Source: Pyrocephalus nanus
Taxonomy: Eukaryota; Chordata; Aves; Passeriformes; Tyrannidae
Assembly (NCBI GenBank): GCA_038380795.1
Contig: CM076263.1
Span: forward strand, 10,592,709-10,656,708
Reading direction: 5' to 3'
DNA length: 64,000 nt
In this document: piece by piece, positions 1-11,200 of the stretch
How the letters are laid out: every line of letters starts with the position of its first letter
Numbering within the stretch: the first letter of the stretch is position 1
Position numbers and translations under genes: made by a program
The notes under the pieces: model-generated
What the model was told of the DNA's origin: nothing
The model's database searches: none
Seen by the model: only the letters and a program-made list of their open reading frames with translations

Positions 1-432
1 AAAGGCAAGTGGGCACAAAGAGAACTGGCCCATGGTGCAAGTCTGTGTCTGCTGCCCAACTGGCCACCTTCACTAAACACTCTCAAATAAGCAGTACTGG
101 TGTTTCAAGTTGGTTTTGGAAAAGAGATGGAAGAAAGAACATGTAAAACATTCAATTAAAACAATCGGAAAATTCTTGCAAGCTTGTTTCTAGCACCTAT
201 GCATGCCTAAGAAGTACTAGCTGCTGGTACTTCGCAAATTATGTTACAATTTTTGGACTATTACAGAGAAAAAAAAAAGAAGCAGTAAATTAGGACTCAT
301 AACCCTAGGCAATGTGTTTTCCCGGTTTTGATCACAGATTTCCATTTATGTTGGATGGTTCAGAAAAAAATAAGGAACATAAAACCTATAAACAGAAGCC
401 CTACTCAAAGCAGAAAGCCCTACTCAAAACAG
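1..432 (-). other. ADAMTS12: ADAMTS12 3' UTR and/or downstream flank, 3' end unresolved
   Basis: Sequence after the stop codon on the minus strand. I see no AATAAA or ATTAAA polyadenylation signal here on that strand; the nearest variant is CATAAA at 345-350. The transcript therefore may continue beyond position 1. A 13-base direct repeat (agccctactcaaa) occurs at 397-409 and 416-428, next to the stop. No other gene is visible. Confidence 0.5.
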
Positions 433-668
433 CTAGTGCCAAGCTGCTTGGTTGTTGTTTTCTTGGATTTGAGGTGATTTTCTTCTAGATTTAGTGTAAT
501 TTTGTTGTCTGAGGCCGCGCTGTTCTCCATATCTTTCTTTGTTACGGATTCGGGGCTGACTACACGTGAAGCAGCACTGAGTCTGTATCGATGACAGCAA
601 GCACTTGCCAATGCCTTTCAGCCTCTGACAGAAGTGAACTGACAGCTGGTCTTTGCTGCAGGGCAGCC
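433..668 (-). CDS. ADAMTS12: ADAMTS12 terminal coding exon w19: PLAC domain, basic tail and stop
   Basis: 236 coding bases, acceptor tctccaccacag; the TAG stop occupies 433-435. It completes Gly1238 and reads [35 protein letters not shown] (six cysteines: 1241, 1251, 1260, 1269, 1270, 1273). This is the PLAC module that ends many ADAMTS proteins. A tail of about 40 residues follows, with ten Lys/Arg and an NYT sequon, ending QAAWH. The mammalian tail is also basic but about half as long. No initiator Met lies in this frame, so the exon must be read from its acceptor. Confidence 0.93.
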
Positions 669-3600
669 CTGTGGTGGAGAAGATGAGAAGAATTAGCTAT
701 ATTTTGCTGACGCACTGTCCGTAGTTCAAGAATTTGAACTGCTTTATGCCAGTGCTGTCTGTCAAGGCTCTTATTTATGATTAAGCTGTCTCTTCCTTCG
801 TATTACAGGTCAGCTTGATCCCCCTGAAGTTCTAGGATCTTTTAGTGAACACATGACCTTGTGTCTAGGAAAACGCAGCACTCACTGCTGTTCAGTCAGA
901 CTTTGCTTTTGCAGCAGACAGAGCTGATCTATGTTTTTCACTTCAACATTTGTCGATAAGGACTGCCAGGAAAAGCCCAGCAGCAATGACTAGTGAGCCT
1001 GATACTTCTGCATTCTTCTAACTGCATTTGAGACGGGTGCAGTGGGCTGGGAGAGTGATGCAGAGCAAGGCAGGGCAGGAAGGAGAGCACAGACAAAGCA
1101 CATGCAACGACATGTTCAGCTTGGCTATGCTTCAATTTCTGCAGCACCAGAATAAGACACATAGTAGTCCTGTGTGTACTGTGGTGCTGATAGGTCTGTG
1201 GTAGCTTTAATAAACTGAGATGTGCCAAACTGAGATATTAGAAACTGAGGATCTTCAGCTGTGAGAAGACGGTGTGCAAAGGCAGGAAAATGGTGCATTA
1301 GCTGAATGCAAGGCTGTTGTTCAGCAAACGCCTCAGCACTGGAACTAGAAAAACTCAATGAGAACTAGAATAAAGGCAGGTTAAAACAGATTAAAGTGAT
1401 TCTTTTCACACCAGGCTGTGAGCCTCTGGAACAGTTGCCCTCAAGATACCCAGCCCCAGAGCTGGAATTTAGGGAGGGTATGCTGATGAAGCCCCCATAA
1501 TCCAGGAGGAGACAGCTAGTGATCTGCTATGCCAAGCAGACACTTGTGAGTCTCTGAGCCCTGATGGGATCCACCCCAGAGTAATATGGGAACTGGCAAA
1601 AGAACTTGCCAAACCACTCTTAATCCAAGCGAGACATAGTGTTTGGCTGTATGGAACAGTGTCCTACCCAGTAGGGCATTTTTTTGCGTTTTATGGCCCA
1701 CTCAAGTTTTATTCACAGAAATACTCTGATAACTAGTGCTAACCTGTGTGGGCAGTATTTATCCGAATCTGTCTTTCTGAAAGTGAGAGGGACAGAAAAT
1801 AAGCAGACCAATTCAACCCTAGGGCAAAACATGCTTAAGATCTATGAACAGCAGCAGGAGTGATGCATCACTCTCAAGGGTATGTCATATATGCACTGCC
1901 CTCAGGAGTCAAACCCTTGTCTCATTGCCAAATTAGACCCTTACCACTGGCTTACTAAGAGTTATGAATCATCCTTCAAGAGGCTTTTGAAAGCTTTTCT
2001 AGTAGGACTCTGAGCTGTTGCTGTTCTTACCTGAGGGGACCAGCTGGATACTGCAGTACACAGGCTACAGATAAAGATTTGTACCCTTTTGTAAGCTTCC
2101 TCCTTCCCTTAACACCTCTTCTGGGCTATTAACCATCTACACCACTGGGCTCCTAGGCCTTTGAACAACAGAGGTACAGGTCACCCTAAGTCACTTTTCC
2201 CCACCTCTTCATTTTGGACAGTCCTACCCTGTGGGTAACTGATTTGTCTTACAGTGTTTCTCTGTAAAAATTTTCTTGCTTGCACTCACTGTCCAGAATC
2301 TGCAGTTTCCACAGGGGAATCCATCTTAAGAAATGGTATCTGTTTGGACTCACGCTGCATGTCCTTCCACAGCCCTCAGTGCAGCCTGAGTTACCTAAAA
2401 TGGGCCAATATGAGCAGGCCTATTCATTTAGTTGTGGCATCATAAATTAGGGATGTATGCTCAGAGAACTGCACTCCTCATGGCAACACAAGGCCAGGAG
2501 GGCTGGGGAACACAACAGTGTGGTTCTGCCAACAGAGCAGCTGAGCAGCAGCAGGTCAGGCTGACCTGTAAGTACTCAGCTCACAGTACTCAAAAAAAGT
2601 TGATAGATTGAGAAGACAGATTCAGTTCCCAGTTTTTGAAGAATCTCAGCACAAACAGAGAGCTTTTTGGAAACTGTCTCATGCAGGTGTATTACCATAC
2701 CTGTACGTTTCCTGCAGTCTTGCAGATTGCATTTCTGATGCTCTGTTGGCTTGGTTTTGTCCACACACATACTGTCATCTTCAGTTTCGTTAGTTTCTGT
2801 ATTCACACATTTCACAGTTCTTTGCTGAAAGCCCCCTCCACAAGAAACAGTGCACTGAAAGAGAGTAAGTTTAACATATATAAAAATATTTTTACATTAA
2901 AATTTGTGTGCTGTGTGCTCTATCCACACATCTCCATGGTGTACTGTGGCCAGATTTGGCAGGATACAGTGGAAGGGTAAATAGTATAAATATAGCATCT
3001 TGGAATGTGTAACAAGGGGGAGAGGACTGTTTTCTACTGAGAAGGGATGATCACTCCTAGAAAATAAGACAGTAGTTAATCAAATTAGTACAAATTAGGA
3101 CCTTTTTTGCATCCTGTGTTTTCTTACTATCTAAGTTAAACATGTATAATCATTGCAATGTTACGTCCACAAATGGCCAAGATAAGATTTAAAAAAAAAA
3201 GCTCAGTGAAATGTTTTGTTTCTTTTGTGACATTTACACAGGGGTTACCCTTTCTTTACAACCACAAAAGAACTGCTAGCTGCTTGTTCTAGCTGCGTAA
3301 AGATGGTCATAAAAAAGGAACATTTTAAAAATATATTTAATTCTTCAGACTTCTAAGAGCATCTGGGATTTACAATTCATTTTAAGGTTTTTTTCCTCTT
3401 CAGATAAATAGTGCCCAGCAAGGTAAATTATTCAACAGACAGAGAATGTCAGCTGATGAAGCACCAGAGATGAAGACAGGACTGGTACCTCTCTAATTTT
3501 TCTGCAAATTATCCTTGCTCTAATGTATATTTCTGTGCATAAGAAAGAATAGTACTGGTGTGAAGCACATTAAAAGATCTTGGGTACTCTTGCAACAACT

Positions 3601-5206
3601 TTATATTGATGTTTAAAATCTATTTAATAAAGTAAAATTAATAATTAATATATTATTATGGGATTGATAAATCAGTAAAATAATTGTCATAATTTTTTGC
3701 ATTCAGGTGCTGATTTTATACATTTCTCTTCCATATTTAAGTGTTACACTAACTTTACATTACATTGTAGTCATGCCCCATCTAATGGGGGCATCTAATT
3801 GTGTCAAAACCAACTCATTACATTTTCTGTGTTACATAAGTCTCCATTGTTTCCTCACTTGTAGGTCCCACTTTTACCATTCCTTCAATATCCTATTGTG
3901 TTGTGAGGATATTTTTAATGTATGCAGCGTTTATTACAGAAAACAAAGGGAAAGATTTATTAGAAATACCAGTTTCTTCATAAATAAACGTGTTGCAGAT
4001 ACTGGAAGGTTCCCCAAAATCATGTCCTATATTTGTCAATTAGATTTCCAGGAGTCAAAGTAGAAGGCTATTGGTCAAAACTCAGATTTTCTCTTTGTGT
4101 GGGCAAGTCCAATATTCCATAAAGTTGCTTTAGGGATCATCCAACCCCCTGCAATAGCTTGAACAGTGGGAAAGTTCAGATGAGCAATGGAAGAATGTAA
4201 ATGGTATCTTCTTTTTTATTAGACAAGTTAAAAACCCCAGCCCTTCAACAACATCTAATGCAGCAATAAAAAGTAGAAGTTACAATACCTCTCAGCTGAA
4301 GGAACAGAGATGGACTGGCTATAAAATGTTTAGTAATATTTTCAAAATTTCTTCACATATAGTTTCAGCTGTGAATAAGAAGCTACCCTTGCCACATGCC
4401 TGGATTTCAAAGACAAGTGGATAATGTGACCAAAAAGGGCCAACTCATGACAAAATCAAAACCAGAAATAGACTGAATCCTACCGGGCTCCAGGCTTGGT
4501 TAATCCACTGTGTACAAGGCTGCCTGTTACAGGATGCAGTGGCGTTGGGTCTTTTGGTCCAGTCACAGTGCCCTTCTTCTGGGCAGTAGATGTGTCGCCT
4601 TTGCTGGCCACCACCACATGTTCTCGAACACTAACAAAAGAGGGGCACAACGAGAGGTGGGAATGGGTAACAACACAAAAACAGACCATAAAGACAGTTG
4701 GAAATGTTCATTCAGAAAGGCCAAGGCACAGGTAACAAGAACCCTGGGTCACTGACCCATGGGATTTGGGATTTGGGATTTGGGATTTGGGATTTGGAAA
4801 GATGTACAGGCACATCAAGTCCTAAAGTCTAGGCATAAAGAAAAGCTCTGCATGGAGACATTTCATCCTATGCTTGGAAGCAGGCAGGAAATAAGCTGTC
4901 ACTTGGGGAAAAGCTGCTCCTGACATGTGTTATCGCAAGGACTATAGGACAGCATGGAAGTGGCTACACAGAACAGGCAACACGGAATTGCTCATCAGCA
5001 TCACTGGCACCAGTAACTTGTCTAACAAGAATGAGATTGGAAGTCACATGTCTGCAGGATTAATCTGTAATATTTACTGAAGACAAAAAAAGTTCATGAG
5101 ATGCAGCATCTCATTTTTATGAGGTGGTTTGGGACATTAAAAATCACTCAGTCCATAAAATAAATGAACTATTTGGCAAGAAAAGTGTCTACTTTTATTA
5201 TATATA

Positions 5207-5249
<43 letters not shown>

Positions 5250-8200
5250 AAATATATGCACTACAGAGACAGTGACCTGAGTTATTTTTTAACCATTCTT
5301 CTGTCCACATTTCTGTATTACTTATTTATTGATTTTTTACTATTTTTTCACTTGGTCTGCAGCAGAGCCTGCTTGAAATACACTAAGTATTTCACACTGT
5401 GGCATGAAGCAAGATGCCAGATATACTTTAAGTAATGCATTGATCCTGTTCTAAAAGCAATTGCATCCTGTCCTACAAGCAACTGTATCCCTATGGACAG
5501 AGCACTCTGTTTGGCATCTGATAAATGAACCTTTTCAATCCAATTCTATCCAGTGTCCTTAGCATGAGGACAGCTGTCAGTGTTGAACAAGTGGGGTTTT
5601 TTTATAAATTTAAATGGCAAACAGGTGCAATCATTTGGCTATTTTTATTTTTCTGACCCTTGCTGATTACTCTGGCAGAAATCACACATCCTGGTGTTCT
5701 CCTTCTTGCAGGTGTATTTTGTCAGTGTCTTGCAAAGAACAATGTGATCACCTCCCTTGAAATACAAAAGCATCAGGTCCAGAGGGCTGTAAACATCATG
5801 ATGCTGTCTCCAGAGCTGCTTTTAGTGGGAGTAAACACTAAAATGTAATCAGAACATGTGCTTTAGCTGACACAAATACGTACCTGGCTGTCTATGAGTT
5901 TGTTGGAACAGATTTATATTACAAAGAGACTCAAAAGTCAGATAGATTTTTCTTATGTCTGGCTTAAGCTTCCAGCTCTATAGAATTTCAGCCCAAAAAC
6001 TGAAGGGAAAGGAAGACTTTAAATTCACTATCATGAGAAAGCAACATTAAAATGGCAGCAAAACAAATTAATCTAAATGAAACACATTTACTGATCCAAT
6101 AAAATAGCTAGAACAAATCTTTTTCCAGGCCATCTACTACTCTCTTTCAGGGCACGGTGATTTACAGCTCCGGTTGTGTATCACATGCAATCCCAAGAAT
6201 GATTCTGGGAAGTCTGATGAATGTCTATGCCAATTCTTGCTGTAACCATACACAAGGACTGCAGAGTGGTACACACCAGCTGTGTTGTCTTCCTTTGAGC
6301 ACAAGTCTACCCAACAGCACGGGATCTGACAGTCACTGTTACCTGACCGGTAATTGCTCATTCCCAAAGCTTCTTTTTAAGGACAATACCTCATTCCAGG
6401 GCTCCACATGCCACTGCAAGCAAGGCTCTGTGTTACACCTAGTGCTGAGTTGTGGTTTATATCCGAGTAACTGGCAATGGAAAGGCCTGAGAAGTCGCTT
6501 TTCACGGACATCAATGCAGTGAACGTCTCGGGTCTTGAAGCCACCGCTGCAGTTCGCAGAGCACTGCACACAAAACAGAAAGGGGCACATCTCCAAGTGA
6601 TGCTCTGCTGAGGGACTGTCCCTCCCCCAGTCACAGAGGAGAAGGAAGGCCTGAACTCTGAGAATCCTGAACGGAGGGAATTTCCAGTTTACCATAACAA
6701 CAACCTGTTGTAAGGATTAAACACTGTGGGTCTCATCACAGCAAACTGGAAAATGCCATGTAAGTATTTTCCTTCCTTCATTGCCATGTCCATTAATGAC
6801 ATGGGTGTGTATTTAACTGGGAAATCTTGACAATTATTTCCAAAAATGTCACAGTGAAAGAGTCATAATGCAACAAATACAAAAAATGAATTCTGTATGC
6901 AAGGAGAATATCAGTTCCTTAGTTGTCTCTGAAGGAGGGAAGGAGGGACTGGCAGTTCCCACCCTCACCTTCCTTGCTCCTCCAAGCCACCAAGAGGTTC
7001 CATACCCCACGAGCAGCCTGGGCGTGAGAGAGTGAGAAAGAAGAGAGGCACCCTGAGCCTCATTCATAGCCTGGGAAATCACTTCTCAGCTTAGACCTCT
7101 GCTGGTGAGCTAAGCGAGCCCTTCCAGCCTCCTATTTCTCTCTGGAGCTTGCTCCAAGGCCTCACGCAGCATCACCAGGTCCTGTCCCCAGACATCAAAG
7201 GTCAGGAACTCTCCTGTTGTTGAGGAAGATGTGAATTTTCTATTCAAAGGATAAGGAAAAATACACATTTTTACTTAATCCAGAATTAAAGCCAATTCCA
7301 ATTACATCACTGAGTAACCTCAGATCAGTTTTCACCTTTACCACCATGCTGCAATAGCAGCTAATGCTGTTCTCCTTTGCATAAATAACCATTCTTCAGT
7401 TGAGCAAAGAATTTGAACATAATACCTCCCATGGGGAGGGAATCCATACTCTTGTCCACGGGAGTTTCTGTCCCTCTGGATGGAAAGAGTGGACAGAAGT
7501 GACTGTAAAAAAATGAGTACAACAGCCCCAAAATATGTGGAAGTGATACCCAGTATTAAACTCAGACTATAATATCTAATCTGAAGCACCTTTCTTTTAG
7601 GGAAGGGGAGAATTAGATGAGAGCAGAGGAACAGAAAAATCTCTACTACACTAGCAGGGGAACATAGCTATCTTGACATGATACGGTGCCTTAAAAATGT
7701 TGGAAATGAGTAACAAAAAACAATTTCACGTGTAAAGCAAACAAAAGTTAGTCATTTTTATATATTAAATTGTAATTAGGTTTGCCTGTCTAGTTCAATA
7801 TGGAAAATAAGGGTGAGTAACACAGTAGAAATCTGTTAGGAAAAGCCTTTTTTGCTTTAAACTGTTTTCACAATTGGACTGACACTTAAAAATTTGTGTG
7901 CCATGATATTTTATCATTAAGCCTTATTTCTAGCTACTTTTTTTGACATAACTATCATTCACTTCTTGCAAGAGCAGTGACATTTATGAAGAAAAAGTGA
8001 AGGTGAAACATGCCCTACTGCAAATGGGACAGCACAGTGTCTATGAATCATTTAAAATGAATTTTGAAGGCTTAAATGTAGTTATGTAAAGCCTTGGCCT
8101 TTCCTGAACTTCCTAAACAGGCATGTAATTCCTGTACAAATCAATTCTATGTCAAAGAGCTTAATAATATAGCACAGGTTTTGTAACTATAATCTTTTCT

Positions 8201-11200
8201 TTGTACGAATCTGCCCTCTAGCTCAGTGGCAACAACCTTGTCCGCAAAAACAGTATGTACTAAAAAAGAGTGAGACACTTCTCTTTAATAAATCAACATT
8301 AAATCAATAAATTCCTTGGGCTTCACTTACCAGCCTGGACACTATTCTGTCCTTTGACCAGTCCATGTGTACACAACTAGGATCAAACAGGACTCTACAT
8401 ATAGGAGGCATTCTCCCCAGTACTATGTTCTTTCATTTTTAAAATGTAAAAATTATAGATTAAATGGATGGGGCACAGATCATGTCACATAAGAGATAAT
8501 ATATGGTGACAAGGGTGAATAGGAACATGATAACTCCCTCTTCCAAATTCCCACTGCTTCTTAAAATTAGGAGATGCCTCTGGAGGCAGAGATCAAAAAG
8601 ATTCCACAACCAAATATGTACAGCTTTGCCCTACGATCTCCACAGAACATGAACAGTGAGTCCTGCTTTGGTGCAGGATGCAAGAGTGAGCACAACCTAC
8701 CACAGGAAGAACAAAATCGACAGCAGATGTGTATCTAGACATAACTTGGTCAGGAAATCAGAAAATTAGTGCTGAATGGCCAACTGGGAACCATGTATGC
8801 ATTACCACTGAGTAAATAATTGCTTTAAAAATGAAGTACTTAAAATTTCCTACTCACTGAAATTTGCAAGCTTACTGTTCACACACAGCTTGGAATGAAG
8901 TTACCTTGCTCCAATTTCCTGTTTTCCAGCTAGCACACGGGCGGAGATAACATTTTCTTGCAGGATCAGGCTTTTTGATGTGCTGACAATGAGATGTGTT
9001 CCTGCTGCTGCACTCCACCAGTCTCCAGAAAGCCCCCATTCCACAGGTGGTGGAGCACTGCGGAAGGGTAAGAGGAAAGCCCAGGGGAAAACTCAACATT
9101 AGTACATCATTTAGCAACAATCCTGAAACCTAAATATAAATATCTAGAGCCATTTTAGATGACCTAGGTTGCCTGAGAAACTCAAAAGAAGACTTCAAAC
9201 TCATCTGAATTTTATTTAATGTTCTGAAAGAGGGCTTTCTATTGCTTTGTTAACACAGTATCAATTCTGATTTATATTAAGCAATTCTCTTTGGCAAACT
9301 CCTGCTTACTGAGACACTCGGAATCTGTATCAGTTGTTCCACTGTTTTCTTTTGTTATCTTTGGGGATCCAATGTACAGTGTAATTGCATCCAATCTCCA
9401 GCATTGCTCCCTCTCTATCCCTAATATTTCTCATGAGATAATCAGCAAATTAAGAACATGATGCTAAAAATCTTAAATAAAACATGGGAGAATGTACAGG
9501 AAAAAGATTTTTTTAAATTATTAATTCAGGAAGTGACGGAGTGTTATCAACATTTGGGAGGATTTTGGTGTCTGAGGTAAGAGAATACTGATTATTCCAG
9601 TCCAGATCCCAAAAATGCACCCTCCTCATAAAAAAGTCAAATACTGTCATTGTATCCTGAAGCAAGAAGGGGTGAAGAGTGGCTGGAGACATCCATTTAC
9701 CTCTTTCTCCCTTAAAAAGGGAGAGATATTGAACAACTATACATATAGAATCAAAACCAACACACACCAAGCAACCTGTAGTGGGCATGAGAAACAGCAT
9801 AAATAATCAGCAAAATGACGCAGAAAACAACTGCTGTTGTTTGGTTTGAACTCCTTCTGTGGAAGTGGAAAAGCTGAGTAAGTGTTCTTGGAAAATAAGG
9901 AAACCTAAGCTGAAGATAAGGCAGGAAAAATATCAACATTGAAGACGTAGAGATTCCTAGAACATGTGTACAAGAGTCCTGTTAAAGGAAAATGCATACC
10001 ACTGTTCAGTTTTGCCTAGTGACATATTTATCCAGGACAATTTCTCTGCCTGAGAGGATGGACTGCCCTTGTCTTGCTTGTTTTCTCAGCTCTGCTATGC
10101 CAGTCTGACAACACTATGACTTTACCGAAGGGGTGCTCAGTCTTTGACCAAAGCACTATTCTGAGCACACATGAGAAGATCAAAGACAGCTCCAGGGATG
10201 GTGCTGGGTAGATCATACTTATTAAAGTTTTAAAATCTTGTCTGAGAAAGGTGAATTACAGCAGGATTCTTTCAAAACCTGCTGTGTGCAGGTACAGATT
10301 CGAGAGGGAAAGGCCATGCTGCTCCAAACAGTGCAGCACAAAGCACATTCCAGCATAAAGCCTTAGCTTTCTTGACTGCTGTTTGATGCTACATCAAGGA
10401 GACAGATTGCTCTGAAGTATGTGAGGATTTACTGCTTTTCCCTTTTGTCATTTGGGAACCAAGATTCCCTCTTGTCACAGCAGATGTCTCTTAGAGGGGT
10501 AGAAAGTGCAGGTGACTTTTCATGACCAATAGCAGAGGTGCAGAATGAGCAGGTCTGGTGGTAATGGGATATCTTTGGTACCCAGAAAGCTCCTAGAAAG
10601 GGAGAAGTGACAGCCCAGAACGACCTGGTAAAGTAGTAGGAAAGACAGTAGAAGTTACAGACAGAAGCACCAGTGGAATTGGGCACTGTTTTGCCCTACT
10701 CACATTAGTGCTCTCCCTTGGGAGGCAAGGTCAGTACAGGACATGTCACACCATTCCACTCAGTGACTATTGCTATTCTTGGGCACTATTTATTTACAAG
10801 TATAGACATATCATAAAGAGCAAAGAAATGTCAGAATACTGGCAGTTACTGAGAGAGAGCATAGCAAGACATTCATCTAGGTAGATGCACTCGTCTTGAA
10901 ATAGCAATGCCTTGGACAGATGTCAGCTAAAGACACCCACAAAGTTTTACTAAGGACAGGTAAATAGAAAGAGCAAAAATAAAGTCAGAAAACTGTAGAT
11001 TAAAAATTAATTAAAGGTAATGAACAAAAGGAGAAGGTTCTGTGAATGTTACAATCAAGATGTGTGTCTGAAATACGTAACTTTTATTTCATGAGAAAGA
11101 TAATAGCTGACTATTAATAGAATCACAGAATGGTTGAGGTTGGAAAGGACCTTTGCTCATGCAGGGCCACCTGGAGACAGCTGCCCAGAACCATGTCCAG

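Larger units (their letters stand above)
4631..6389 (-). other. ADAMTS12: Intron w16-w17 of ADAMTS12
   Basis: 1.8 kb. It holds a GGGATTT tandem repeat at 4761-4797 and an AT microsatellite at 5199-5257. The rest is unique sequence without a gene. Confidence 0.85.

Noticed and set aside
5124..5435. 103-codon open frame rich in Tyr/Ile
   Set aside because: The composition comes from translating the AT microsatellite.
9513..9800. Minus-strand open frame near the TSR5 exon, tested as an extra TSR exon
   Set aside because: It lacks the Cys and Trp pattern of a TSR, and exons w14 and w15 join directly in phase.
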